Source: Patiria pectinifera
Lineage: Eukaryota > Echinodermata > Asteroidea > Valvatida > Asterinidae
Direction of reading: 5' to 3'
Length of the DNA: 64,000 nucleotides
Assembly: GCA_029964075.1 (NCBI GenBank)
Contig: CM057149.1
Coordinates: forward strand, 12,224,465-12,288,464
In this document: positions 37,580 to 49,329 of the stretch, piece after piece
Layout: the number at the start of each line of letters is the position of its first letter
Position numbering within the stretch: the stretch's first letter is position 1
Translations under genes and position numbers: made by a program
The notes under the pieces: generated by a model
What the model saw: only the letters and a program-made list of their open reading frames with translations
Told to the model about the DNA's origin: nothing
The model's database searches: none

Positions 37580-39215
37580 CTAGTCACCAAAAGTATATAA
37601 GGCACAAACCAACTCAGCATCTGTTTTTAACTTCTTTGTCTGGTGGACAAAGTCCTCTAACGCATCCTTGTACACGCAAGGGTTCTTCAGGTACCCAGAT
37701 TTGATCCTGGTGACAAAGTCATCCAAATCTGCCAGCACCTTTTTCTGGTTAACCTTTGGAGATACTGCTTTGATTTTCGTCTGTTTAGCTCCTGTGCCAA
37801 TCTTTCTTGCTTCCAGCGGAGTATCGTCAAACTCTGAAGGAGCTTGATCAAAGTCATCTGTTTCGGAGATGTCGTCCTCCCTGGGACGCTTTCGCGATGG
37901 AGTACTCTCCTCCTCCTCTACGGTTCCTGCAATCTCGAAGAGGAGCTTGCTCGTGGCTTCGTCATTCACACTGATGAAGTTCCAGGAGGGGATGTAGAAT
38001 CCTGTCAGGACTGCCAACTGGTGGCAGCAAGGTCCTCCTGTGCTTCCCACACGGCAGGTACAAAGCCCGACAGTCATGTCCACTCTGTAAGGTTGCTCTG
38101 TGGATTTCTCGCTGGGGATGAGGAATATCATTGCAGACTCCCTGATGATTTGGTCTTTGTGGGTACACGCAGCAGTACCCCCACTCGAGACATACCGGGA
38201 CCCTAAGGCCTCATTCAGCCTGTTGTGGCCAACATCCAGGAGACGTTTCTGGTAGTACTGGTCCATCCTGGTCAGGAGGAAATCCACCAGCTGGACAATG
38301 TTGTACGTCTTGGCTCGATGAAAGATCTTGTCCTTCAGGATCCTCATGGCTGATTCGCAAAAGTTACTTGTGTTGTTGCCACACAGGGGCAAATTATGCT
38401 GGTAGCACAGTGCCCATTCTGTTCTTCTCTCATACATCCTGAGATACATAGATTTCACTGATGAGTACTTGTCCGCAATTTCATCGTGGAGAATACTCTG
38501 ATAGGAAGCTTCTAGCTCCGTATCTGAGGATGCATACAGCATGGACTTCATCAACTGGAAGAGGTAGGGCCCATCACCTCTCTGGTTCTTAACCTTGGGG
38601 TCAAACAGGTGCCTCCAAAAGGCCTGCAGGACTTGATAGATGCACAGAATGAGAGTGGACCGGGGATAAACGGCACCCAGGGCAGACCTCTCGGCGTCCA
38701 AGTCATCCGTGAAGAAGACTTCAGGACCTGCCATGCCTCGTCCGTAGAAGGCAGTGTCTCCCAGGATCTCTTGGCCGAGCTGGATGGCTGAATGGACAAG
38801 GGGCTTTGAGTCGCCTGTGGTGATGAAGGCACCCAGGGGCAGGCCGCCGGCAAAGCTGGGTGTCATCATCATGTACACGTGAGTGTTGTGCCGACTCATG
38901 TTGCCCGAGGCATCCATGAAGACCATCTCCCCAGCGTACCTCACCAGGGCGTGGGTGCGCTTCATCAGTGGAGTGATGATAGCCATCACCAGCTGATTCC
39001 CCTCTACTTTCATCCGGACACAGTCTCCATTCTCCAGATTGTACTTGTCAATCTTCTCCTTCATCATCTTCACCATCTCTGGGTTGGAGCTGACAGTGAA
39101 TGACTTCTTGTCCTTATTTTTGCCCAGTGTCTCTTCAGTGACCTCCCTTGACTCAGGCACGTACTTCAGCCTCGCTCGGTTGCTTTTTTCCTTCACAAAA
39201 GTTTGATTGTAGAGC
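37580..39215 (-). CDS. SWIM/MULE gene, terminal exon 5
   Basis: This exon has 545 codons including the stop (37580..37582), entered in phase 2 after TTCAAAATAG. It carries the whole DDE-like core, the SWIM finger and the charged C-terminus. A long uninterrupted exon of this kind is common in transposase-derived genes. No AATAAA was found just downstream. Confidence 0.93.
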
Positions 39216-42200
39216 CTATTTTGAAGGGGAAAAATACAACAAGTGTAAATTTCAAACAACTCATTTACATGTGTACATGAATTAGTGGCCTTCTGATGGT
39301 TCAGAGCTTTGAGTTCTCATCATCTCTTTTCAATTTTTTTGGATAATGCTGTGTTTGACCAGCAATGAGAGAACCCACTGCCACTGTTTCAGAATGCCAT
39401 TCATTAAACTGTATATAAAGTAAAGTTCCAGTGTGTGCAAGATAAATAACACTCTGGAGGTTACTACAGAGATCAGTGATGTTTTTCATTTCAAAGCGCA
39501 GCTGTACATCTAGCCCAGTGAGTGCAAGGAAAGGTCTTCATTACGATGTCTTCCTCATGTGTTGTAATTTTCAGCGTTATTGTCAATTTTGCATGGTGAC
39601 ATTTTTAATTCCTGTAAGTCTCTTAGTATTAAAGGTAGAGTAGATCATTTGTCGTTTGAAGCAACAGAAATGCTAAAAATCAAAAGGAGGGTGCTGAACT
39701 AAACTGATGAAGTTTTAGCTCAGTGAATGTTGTACATTCCAAGAAAACACTATTCCAGGATCTCAATTTCAATTCAAAAGTTGCCGAGTCATGTTTTGAA
39801 TTGCCCCCGTAATCAGCATCCGGGACACGTTCTCATTCAGCCGATTGCAGCTTCGCGATGTCACACACTGAACCGACGAATTATAGCAGCCGGGCAGGCA
39901 TGTGTGTGGTGTGAACGATTGCGCACCCATTCACAGCTTCGCCAAATAAAAAAACAACCTACTAACGGAAAATTCAAATTGCCTTCTTTTTTTTCTTTTT
40001 TCCAAATGACAGTATGCCAGAACGATTAATTTCAAAGGGAGTTTAGTGTCATTACTACCTTAAGTTAAAGGGAATGTACAACATTTGCTTTTGCTGCAAT
40101 TTTCGGAATTGGAGGATTAGTATGTTATAGCAAATACATGTATTGTTAAACTGACTTGTTTCACGTTTTGGGCTTGTAGATGCTGGAAAAACCAAGAAAA
40201 CCAATCATGTTCTTGTAGTCTGATTCCCTGACTCCACTTAAGATGAAACGGAGCAATTTATAGACTTTGGGGAATTGTAAGTTCAGAGAATCGGTCTAGC
40301 TGGCTTGTACCCCTTCACAGGTGTGTAATCAACTGCAAAGAAAATGCGGAATAACTAAATATAAAAAATTAGGAGCAGTTTTTGAAAAAAGCCAGTTTTC
40401 TCCAACGCTGGTCGGCCGACCAGCGTTGGAAAAATACAGTTTTTCTTGAAAATGTCAGCACACCAGGAGCCACGATTTTACAGGATGCTTCAGACTGTCA
40501 TTCCTTAACAATCCAAAGGTACTTCGTGATAATTTGATCATTTCATTTTTTGATGTTTGCAAATGTTGTATCTTCCCTTTAAGTATGCTTTTCAACAAGA
40601 ATGCCATAAGTTACTTTTTGGATGGCAGCAAATGAGATACTCTACCTTTGCATTATAGAGAACAAAAATGTCTCGTACCTCCAGGTAAAGTTGAGATCAG
40701 GATTATGATGTCTGTCTCCACTCAGAAAGACGTAGTTGTCGCCATGCTCCATCTGCAGGTCATACTGATGCATGTTCAGGGCACTGGTGGGCGAGTGGCC
40801 TGCCAGGAAGAGCTTGATGAGCTTCTTGCGTACATGCTTAGAGACGTCTCGGTGCCGGAGAACATCGGCGGCCTTCAAGGGGTGGTTGTGGTCATGCCTC
40901 AGGACTACCGTCATGGGCCACTGGGGGAGATGGTGATCTTCAGATCTGGGGACGGCAGAAAAATGGACAAAAGAGAAATAATAGTAAGGTTTCACATGAG
41001 AATGGTTATGGTTTAAAGGACACTACATCCTGGAATACGCCCAATTGGGCTACAAAACGCGCTTTGAACAAAATGATGTTAATCGGAAAGAACATTTAAA
41101 AGTAGGATAAACATCCATGCAACTATCCTTCAAAACGAGGGAGTTTTTGTGTTATTCTAGTATTATTTGTGCGAGAACGAATTTCAGGGTCCACTTCTGC
41201 GACCCCAAAAATCAGGCTGTTTATGCTTGTTGTGATTCCATCCGTCAAGTGTTCGCCTTTTGCAGACATGTAAGAAACCACATTTGTGCATTGTGTATCG
41301 CATATTGACTGAACACGACAGGAAAAACGTATGCGTACTCTGTCGCGTCCGATGTAAACAACAGGGTTTATTTTTTCGTCTTTTATCAGGAATGGTACGA
41401 CATACGGTTGGTTTCCTTTCAACCAGATGTTTAAAATAGAAGAAGAAAGTAATCCAAAACATGAAACTTTCAGGGATTTCAGAAATTAGAGCCCCTTCGT
41501 GCCAAATAGGGCATCAGTTTGTTTATTTATTTATTTGTTTTGTGTTATTTTACCAGGGTAGCCCCATCAGGGCCCTTTAATGTATTGGAGTATTGGATCC
41601 AGCCCGCCAAAATCCATCACTGACCCTGCTTCACATATAATGCTTTAGGACCAAATCTGCTGAAATCCACCACAAGACCACCACTACTACAGGGTGGATC
41701 AAAAAAAAAAAAAAAAAAGTAACCGAGATATTATTGCTAATTGGACTGAGCAGTGACCAATTTTATGCAAGGGTCTATTTTAAGGCTTGCGCCACTTTTC
41801 ATGGTGAAATCACTTTTTTCCCCCACCTGCCTTGATTGGCAACCATAGCCTTTCACTCTGTGACAAATGACACCACAATTGAAAAGTGGCGCAAGCCTCT
41901 AAATAGACCCTTGCATAAAATTGGTCACTGCTCAGTCAACCGTGAATGTAAGGACATGATCAGGGTGTCATTTTAAAGAGGAGATTCAACCCTAACAGAG
42001 GACATATCTCCCTTTGATTCACATGTGCCCTACTTCTGTTCCAATTAGCAATAAAATCTCGGTTTCGTTTTTTATTATCCACCCTGTATAGGTGGACTTA
42101 CATGTAGTTGCTCATGGCTTGCCTACCAAAATCCCCAAAATAATGAAAATAGGGGGATAGATTTTGAAGGAGTTGGGAAGGTTAGGGTTAAAATGTTGGG

Positions 42201-45200
42201 CAAGTTATGAATGAGCTGGGCATTGAAAAAGTACCGGTAATGTACGTTTAACTTTAGCACTTCCCCGAGCGCAGCAAATAATATATGCATTATCAGGCCT
42301 TCATTTCAGACTAGATGTCACCATACACATACCTGCATGTTCTGTCTTTGCCGTTATGCCGCTTGAACTCTGTTCTCCTGACAATGGCAGTGAGCACCGC
42401 TGGGCAGTTGGTATTCTTGGAGCCTTTTCGCTGGTCCGCTGATTTGGATCGTGGACAGGTCATGTGCTGACATCTCTTTTCCAGCTGCATTTTTACAAAA
42501 TAAATAGAATTCCATATTTGGCTTCAGATTTTCAACCTTCGCAAATGCATTGGTGCTGTTGTTTCTCAATTCACTTCGGGAATCACAATTTAAGGAATCA
42601 TGATTTCAAAATAATCTGCAACAAGCCCTTATAATGGAGGGTCACGTGCTGAAGTAAAGATACAAAAAAATGCGCGCCAAGCGTGACGTGACGAATACAA
42701 CGCCATTTACGTGCACAATGCGCGTTGAGCTAAATTGTGTGCTGAAGGAAAGCTGTATTACTTTACATTAATGTTTTGCGCATGCACGAGAGACCACAAA
42801 AAATGTCATCGCACAGTGATTGGATGCATATGCATGCACTACTGATCTATTCTTTTTATTCCATATGTTTAATAATTTGGGAGGCTAATCATCCTTACTC
42901 GCAGCTGAGAAGATGATTTGCGAAGGACGCGGCTACAACGGGGTTGAGCCGCTGGCATGTAAAGGCACCTCTGGCAGCCAGCCACATCGACCCATGTATA
43001 TGACCACGGAGCACAGCCAGAGATCGAAAGTGTTTGATTTTTCTGGAGGATAGAAAACCGGAGGGCCTGGAGAAAAACCCTCGTGGCATAGGAGAGAACC
43101 AACGCACAACTCTACTCACATACGGCATGTATGGACTGGGGACAGGATTCAAACCAGGGCCACAGTGGTGAGAGGCGAGCGCTTTACGCACAAGTTACCT
43201 ATGCCATCCTATGATCACAAAGGAAAAAAAGACCTGGCCAAAGTGGGAGAGGTCTGTGCAAGCCCTCTACATGCAAACTCTACAGGTACGGTATTTAACT
43301 TACACGACACAACGTCCTACTGCCTCGGTTGGGATACGTCCTTGCCGTTCGCCATGTCGCCAGTGTTGTCTCCTGGTACTTGACCAGCCACTCTTTGGCC
43401 AAGTGTTCGTCCTTGACGTTCACTCGGAAATCCACACGGGGGATGTTTTTGGTGGTCTCCTGCTGACAGCAAATGTACTGGTACCCTTGAGGCAAAGTTT
43501 CCTGCATAAGACCATGTTGAAGAAAAATGTTGGAGTGTGGATGGAATATTATTGCAAACTGAAGTGAGATATCAAATCAATCTTATTCTGGGACTTACAA
43601 GTGTACGTTTTGCAATTTGCAACGTTGCGTCCGAAACCATCAGACTTCGTCAGGCAACTGATGACCCGGTGGGCTGGTCACGTGATTTTAAAATGGCGTC
43701 TGCGCAGTATTCGCAATGGAGCCCTCGCCGATAGATGCTTAACTGCACTTTTCATCTAGATCGTAAGTATCCTTAGTACCTCGATCTTAATCATTGATCT
43801 CTAGTTTGTATCTCAGGGAGCATATTTATTAATTCTGTGGCCATTTTGAGGGTGAAATCTGATATATTTGTTGGCAAAGGGTTGGGTTGATAAATGATTT
43901 TACCGAGGCCATCTCTAACAATCAACTTGAACCCTTCTATCGCCAGACCATGTACCAATGTTAAAAAAGGCGATTTGTAACGTTAGGGTACAAGAACAAG
44001 TTACTTTATACTCGGGCATGTCGGAATAAAGTCAATTGAAAAAAAATATATTTTTGAATGGCTACACTGTCACTGTAGCAAAAAATTAAAAATGGCGTGT
44101 TCTAACACTAGGAAAGATCCACATACACATGTACATGTACATGTATCTGGCCATTACTTGTCACCCTGTGCACAAACTGTATGACATGTACATGTATGAG
44201 ACTGGTCTGAAACTTTCTAGGGGCGTTTTCTCAGTAAATACTTCAATGTTTGCCCCGCTAAATTTGACTTTTAAGAAATACCCACATACATGTAGGCCTA
44301 TTATTTATTATCACTTTCTGATGGCTGATACTATAGGTCACGTCACTGAAGGGAAAAATTAGGAAGTAATGGCCAGATATGGGAATCTTTCCGAACAGCT
44401 GTGATATCACAGAATACAACCATAATATCTAAAAAAAAAAATTGCGTAATTTTTTGAGAAACTCCTCAGTTGTAGGCAGAACCTGGCGTGTAGCCAGAGA
44501 TACAGCGCAGCAATACCGCAGGCTCACCAGTAGGGCTAACGTACGGAAGCGTACCATCCGCGTTCTAGCGGCAAGTTGTTATTTAATAGATGAAAATTGA
44601 TATGACGCCATCATGACGTCATCATGACATCATCACGTGATATGTGACGTCATAATTCAAAGCTCAATTTAAAATGTAATCACATATTTATATACCACCA
44701 TTTTTATAAACAGAACTACATGCTTTCTAGATGGAACTTACAACTGTATACCGGTACTTGAAACTTTACATGTCACATAGTCACAATAAAGTTACCGAAA
44801 CAGCCCTGTGTTTGTCCACAAACATAAATCTAGTTAATTTTGTTATCCCTAACCCTTTCCCCATGTGTGTATAAAACTAATGTAGACTATGACCGTGTAG
44901 AAAATAAAGAAAATATAGTCATAAGAAAAGCAGATTCTGAGGTGTCCCAACATGCCTAGCTTGAGTAACTCCAGCTGACATGTTCCATACTCATAGCTAC
45001 ATGTGAATGAATATGGAACATGTCAGCTGGAGTTACTCAAGCTTCAACATGCCCAAAACTGGTCTTGCCACTTGCAAGTTGCATTCACTAAATCTTCAGT
45101 AGGCCTATCTCTGTCGAGCGCAAAGTGAGTCCCCCACGCAAGTTTAAACTTGCGCGCGCATTCATTTCCTTGCTACAAATTGCGCACGCAAGTTTAAACT

Positions 45201-47700
45201 TGCGCACTGCATAGAATTTCCCGGCCACGCATACAGAGTCGCTAAACTATTTTGCCCCTGGGTATGCTCATGCAGATATGTAACATTATTTTTAAAGCAG
45301 ATTTTTTCTCCGATTTAATAGCATCACTGAGCTTCGGGAGACAATGCCTTAATGCCTTTTTTTTTAAACATTTGATTAAATTCATTAATTAAATAATTTG
45401 CAAATTTATTTACTTTTTAAAATAATTACCATTTTATATGCATAGCGTTTTTAAGTTGTAAACATTTTTTAATATGAATTATTGAGCCTGCAATAAAAAA
45501 TATCTATTAAAGTAATACATTTAATTAATTAATTAAATTAGTAATGCATTCATTAATTTTTTTTCAAATTATGCATTTTTGAAGTGTTCACAGCGCTCGA
45601 AATGTGCAAGTATTTCTAAAAACAATATGAATTATTCAACCGTACAATTTATTAATTGTTAAATTAATTAGTATTTTTTTTAAGAGTAAGTACTTTTTTA
45701 ATTGTAGAATACATAAGCATTTTAAAAATAATGTAAATGATTAGTATAATGTCAAAACTTGAACAATTGAAGGGATCATAATCATTCTTTTTACGTTAAC
45801 AGCGGGTTACACCTAGGAAATTATGATTTATTTACATTCAAGAATATAAATAAAATGCTAATTAGGTTTACAAAGCAAAAAACTTGAAGCTGGTCTCCAT
45901 TTTTGAACAACTTCAGTACACTTTCCAAGCAATCGCCGCTAGTGTGCTTACATGTACAATGTAAGTTGATTGCTTGCCCGGTCCCTTCCATGGCCCCGCC
46001 CCCACGTACCCTTAAACAACTTCTCTGATAAGCACTGCTAAATCTCAATGTTTCTTTTCATTGACGCTAATTGAATTCCCCTTTTTATTTATTTCTTTAT
46101 TCATTCATTTATTCCATTATTTCTCCATGTAGGCCCTACTCGTGTTTTGAAAAAAAAAATCTTCATCAATGAAAATCCCGCCCGCAAAAGAAGGTTGCGA
46201 TCGCCTTTGCGCAAGTTTAAACTTGCGCACGCAAATTAAAATGGCGCGGTGTAATTTGCGTGCTTCAGGAGTCCCTCGCGCAAGTTTAAACTTGCGCGCG
46301 CAAGTTTAAACTTGCGTGGGGGACTCAAATTGCGCTCGACATCTCTAAAACCACAACAGCGATTTGAACGAATCCAACGTCATTCTCAACTACAATATCT
46401 GCTCTGAATATTTAATGCATTATTAGGGCTATGGGTCTATGGGGGAATTCTTAACCAAACACCCTGGTAATGCAATGAAGACGTCGTCCAACCTGGGCTA
46501 GTGCAATATTAGTCCGAAAATTTGGGACTCTCAATACTGTGTATGAGAGTCCCAAAACTTAAGGTATTGAAAACATGCAAAACAAGAAAATAGACTGGCA
46601 CCTAAAACAACCAGTCCAACACAGCTTCAGTACTACATCAATTAGCCCCATAAATGTGGCCTATTTACTGGACTGCCTCCGTAAACATAGGCCACACACC
46701 GACCATGTACAAAAACGTGTCGACGGAGCCAAATTTTGATTTTCACATTTAGGCTTACAGTACTTTGTAGGTTTTTTTTGCTTAAGAAGCATTCTCACCC
46801 TCTATATAGGCTAATCAGAAAGTGCTGCCTTTTCCAGATGTCTAATTTTTGTGAAATTTCATGATGAAATTTTGATACGAAAACGTGTAAAAATGAATCT
46901 GGAAATTTCACAAAAAATGGACATCTGAAAAAGGCAGCACTTTCTGATTAGCCTATATAGGGGCCTAGAGGGTGAGAATGCTTCTAAAGCAAAAAAAACC
47001 TACAAAGTAAGCCTAAATGTGAAAATCAAAATTTGGCTCCGTCGACACGTTTTTGTACATGGTCGGTGTGTGGCCTATGTTTACGGAGGCAGTCCAGTAA
47101 ATAGGCCACATTTTGGGGCTATACATCAATCAACCATGCCAAAAGAATTTTAGAAACATGTGGCATGAAGCGGGAACTAGTCTCAATTTACTACACATTT
47201 CTCCATGGTCAAGCCACCAGACTATTGACACTGAATGAAGAGGTCAGTCTTTTTAAATAGTTGGACCATGGTTGGACATGTACAAGTCTAGTATTTAGCC
47301 CCATTTTGAAATCACTTGACTTCCCTCAGCTCTCATGTGCAAAATATTGAAGAAAAGTCTCCTTTAAAAATTGAATTGAGTCTGCAAACTTGGTTGGTGA
47401 AATACTGAGGACATTTTCTTTGCCCCAGTGGAATTTTTGGAGAAATTTGCTGGCTAAACTGTGAGTAAAGTGGGCCTGATTTAGTTTTGCACCTTTCAGA
47501 GCACTCCAGAGCCCTGTCTGGTGCAATATCAATGGCTTTTGATCCATGTCCAGTGAACATGGTAAAACCACGATGAAATTAATTACCTTGAGGGTCTGAA
47601 GGGTTCCTTCCTGTCTACTTGATGGGCAAAATTCACACCACTTTATTTCAACCTCCGGAAGTTCCGTAACTTCACCGGTGTCTTTGGATATTTCTTCCAT
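37580..47700 (-). CDS. SWIM zinc-finger / MULE-transposase-like protein (788 aa, five exons)
   Basis: The join is complement(37580..39215, 40679..40945, 42333..42484, 43304..43501, 47587..47700). All junctions are GT-AG, the phases agree, and 2367 nt give 788 codons plus a stop. The N-terminal part has a C109..C131..H174xH176 zinc pattern (RCQH, SKNTNCPAVL, RHDHNHP), as in FAR1/FLYWCH-like DNA-binding modules. Residues about 335..560 resemble the MULE DDE domain, with candidate acidic residues D345 (VFMDASG), D414/D415 (FTDDLDAERSAL) and E531 (NFCESAMRILKD). A SWIM finger follows (C629xC631..C640xH642). The tail has a basic KRPRED signal and acidic stretches, so a nuclear site is likely. I see no flanking transposon ends, so it is more likely a host gene of MULE descent than a live element. 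The function is unknown. Similar invertebrate proteins are usually annotated only as SWIM-type domain-containing. Confidence 0.85.
39630..40650. mobile_element. MITE family B, copy 2, with nested family A element (in SWIM-gene intron 4)
   Basis: The outer ends are AAAGGTAGAGTAGATCATTTG and CAAATGAGATACTCTACCTTT. The body matches 31612..32034 on both sides of a family A copy inserted at 40065..40582. Confidence 0.75.
40065..40582. mobile_element. TTAA-flanked MITE family A, copy 3 (nested)
   Basis: It starts TTAAAGGGAATGTACAACAT and ends ATGTTGTATCTTCCCTTTAA, with TTAAG present on both outer sides. It contains the same 28-bp perfect palindrome as copy 2 (here 40402..40429). Confidence 0.85.
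40679..40945 (-). CDS. SWIM/MULE gene, exon 4
   Basis: This 267-nt exon runs from the acceptor CCGTCCCCAG to the donor AG|GTACGA (phase 2 to phase 2). It encodes VVLRHDHNHPLKAADVLRHR (the histidine half of the zinc module) and a DVSKHVRKKLIKLFLAGHSP helix region. A composite transposon stops about 30 bp from its donor. Confidence 0.9.
41688..42087. mobile_element. TA-flanked MITE with CAGGGTGGAT ends, containing an inner palindrome
   Basis: The ends are TACAGGGTGGATCAAAAAA and ATTATCCACCCTGTA, with a second match of TTGCTAATTGGA/TCCAATTAGCAA. A distinct inner inverted repeat (41745..41936, arms ACTGAGCAGTGACCAATTTT) may be another insertion. The element sits in intron 3 of the SWIM gene. Confidence 0.75.
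42333..42484 (-). CDS. SWIM/MULE gene, exon 3
   Basis: This 152-nt exon enters in phase 0 and leaves in phase 2 at AG|GTATGT. It encodes LEKRCQHMTCPRSK and GSKNTNCPAVLTAIV, the cysteine half of the zinc module. The longer frame visible here in another phase is a shadow. Confidence 0.88.
42896..43200 (-). mobile_element. tRNA-derived SINE-like element on the minus strand (SWIM-gene intron 2)
   Basis: Read on the minus strand there is a tRNA-like head (TGTGCGTAAAGCGCTCGCCT..) followed by a B-box-like GGTTTGAATCC and a body with GTTGGTTCTCTCCTATGCCA and GAGGGTTTTTCTCCAGGCCC. These phrases are characteristic of dispersed short elements in marine invertebrate DNA. The named family is unknown to me. 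Confidence 0.55.
43304..43501 (-). CDS. SWIM/MULE gene, exon 2
   Basis: This exon has 66 codons, phase 0 to phase 0, between the acceptor CTTATGCAG and the donor CGT|GTAAGT. It encodes PQGYQYICCQQETTKN..RVDFRVNV and KEWLVKYQETTLATWRTART, typical of the family's segment ahead of the zinc module. Confidence 0.88.
43599..43640 (-). other. Possible alternative first exon of the SWIM gene
   Basis: An ATG followed by 13 codons (MVSDATLQIAKRTL) ends at a good donor, CTT|GTAAGT, in phase 0, and would also splice in frame to the exon at 43501. The upstream flank is CpG-rich and contains GCCATTTT and CACGTGACC. I prefer exon 1 at 47587..47700 because its protein sequence fits the family. This could be an alternative promoter. 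Confidence 0.25.
44614..44652. promoter_or_regulatory. Pair of perfect CRE-type sites with a CACGTG between them
   Basis: TGACGTCA occurs at 44614..44621 and 44645..44652, with CACGTG between, in intron 1 of the SWIM gene. Imperfect repeats (ATGACGCCATC, ATGACATCATC) surround them. These are binding-site matches only. Confidence 0.35.
44948..45052. repeat. Short hairpin repeat
   Basis: TTGAGTAACTCCAGCTGACA with GTTCCATA and its exact complement are separated by about 25 bp. Outer CATG words continue the pairing. Confidence 0.75.
45112..46341. mobile_element. 1.2-kb element with palindromic GCAAGTTTAAACTTGC end arrays
   Basis: The terminal inverted repeat runs from TGTCGAGCGCAA.GTGAGTC to the palindromes, with TCTC just outside both ends. 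Five copies of the 16-bp palindrome GCAAGTTTAAACTTGC lie at 45138, 45188, 46211, 46280 and 46300, all within about 150 bp of the ends. The interior (about 45290..45800) is very AT-rich and has no open frame. The superfamily is unknown. It lies in intron 1 of the SWIM gene. Confidence 0.75.
46644..47120. mobile_element. Foldback element family C, copy 2
   Basis: The two arms of about 220 bp (46644..46870 and 46895..47120) are nearly perfect reverse complements. The ends are AGCCCCATAAATGTGGCC and GGCCACATTTTGGGGCT. The uninterrupted structure shows what copy 1 at 32435 looked like before its insertion. Confidence 0.85.
47587..47700 (-). CDS. SWIM/MULE gene, exon 1
   Basis: This exon has 38 codons from ATG (AAAATGG context) to the donor AAG|GTAATT, phase 0. 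It encodes VEIKWCEFCPSSRQEGTLQT, which joins directly to the next exon's ETLPQGYQYICC. The W.xF..S....L..LP.GY.Y layout fits this family's N-terminus. The frame happens to stay open for 124 codons to 47326, so an unspliced short product cannot be ruled out. Confidence 0.7.
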
Positions 47701-49285
47701 TTTCGTTTAAAAATTAAATTCAGAGCCCTGGAACCCCTGGAACCTGACTAAAACGGAAATTAACACAGCCTCTGTCGATTGAGGGCGCTGTTTAAATTGC
47801 CCAGTCCTCCAACAAAATATAAATTTATAGGTCCACGTAAAGTTTGCTTTTAATTAGTTCCGATGATGATCCACAAGAAAAATTCAGAACTTTCGTCTTA
47901 GACAAATCTGGTGATGTTCTGGGATACCATTAATATAGACCTATAATGCCAAAATTATGAACTTATGCCTGCACAATCAAAAACGCGTCCAGAAATCGGC
48001 GTCCAAACTATAAAATAATGAATACAATTGGCGGACGCCGACGGCCCCCCTCCGTTTGAGATGCCTCTGTCGACTGGCCGGCTTGCTTATTATTATTTGG
48101 GTCAGAAATAGTTTCGTCTGGAAAGAAAATCAAGGGGGGGGGGTGCCTGCGGACGCCCACGCCTTTTCACCTAATAGGCCTATACGTAAGTAAAGTGCAT
48201 TGCATGGGCCGGCTATTCCCACCTGTCAATCTTAACTGCAGCTGTACTTCCAACCAATAGCAGCCACTCTACTTCAGCATGCGTGACCAACTTTTCAGCG
48301 GGTCTCATCTCAATATCGCTCCCCTTTTATGAAAAATAGGCCCTCGGTATTTCTTAAATAATGAAGACGTTTTTGTCATGAGTAACCCTTTTGACGAGCT
48401 ACGTAAGTGGTTTAATTGGAGACAAAACTGTGAAAGTGCACATGTTTAAATACCATTACGTTGAGAAACGCGGCCGCGGAGGGACACATCTACAGTTGAA
48501 GCATTTCCATGTAAAAGACACACGTAGCCTAATTACTATAACCTGTCGGCTACTTTCTTAATTCCGAGCTTGCCTTCGGGTCAATAGTTTAGTCACATAT
48601 TTCCGACAGAATGGCTGGCATTTCTGTGTTGCTCATTTAAATGAGATTTCTTCGGCGTTTTTTGTGTGTGTGTGCATGTCGAGAATGCATGACCCTTCGA
48701 CTCGAATGTGACGATGTGGGCAATACTTCAGCAACGATTCGTGGCATTATGTGGAGCATTTTTGAGAGGGAAACGAGCTTCAAATGTGTCCTCTGGTGAG
48801 ATGGCATTGCATACGGGTCAATGTCACGGCCGGGCTTCCAGATTTCTGCTGCCACATTCAACGTTAATTTGACGCTGATTCATGTACTCCAAAACTAAGG
48901 GTTTTCTGTAAGAAAACGGAGGGTGAGTGAAAGTATCCATGGGCTTTAGTGAACTTTAGTGAACTCTGTGTCAATTTCCCAAACTGTGAAACTTTTCCTG
49001 CACTGAGAACCGGAAATATGACTAAACTTTTAGCGTACTTTGTATAAAAATCATGAAAATTGAACCAAACTGCCACAGACACTATATCGGAGCTGTTTAC
49101 CTGCATCCAAAACTCAAAGGGATCCTACTGTACGTTCTGTAAATGACATGTAAAGCGGGATTAGTGCTTCAAGAACAGAACTACTGTTTTCAGTATTTGC
49201 GACGGAAATAAATTCTTTAGATTGTGCATGAAATCTCCCCGCGGAGCAAGCTGTCTGTGGATTTATCGACGAGTCTGAGTGATCG

Positions 49286-49329
49286 ATGGTTCAACTTCTT
49301 ACAGATCAAGATTACAATCAAGTTTTTGG
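49286..49329 (+). CDS. Weak candidate first exon, divergent to the SWIM gene
   Basis: ATGGTTCAAC.. encodes MVQLLTDQDYNQVF and runs into a strong donor, TTTTTG|GTAAGTG, in phase 1. An in-phase acceptor CTCTACAG at about 51979 would add VDGTPFEAIELTES and a stop. I do not recognise the peptide. The divergent layout with the SWIM gene is suggestive only. Confidence 0.2.

Noticed and set aside
47326-47586. Continuation of SWIM exon 1 ORF to a stop (124 codons)
   Set aside because: The family match ends at the AAG|GTAATT donor and resumes in exon 2 at 43501. The downstream 86 codons have no similarity, so I read them as intron.
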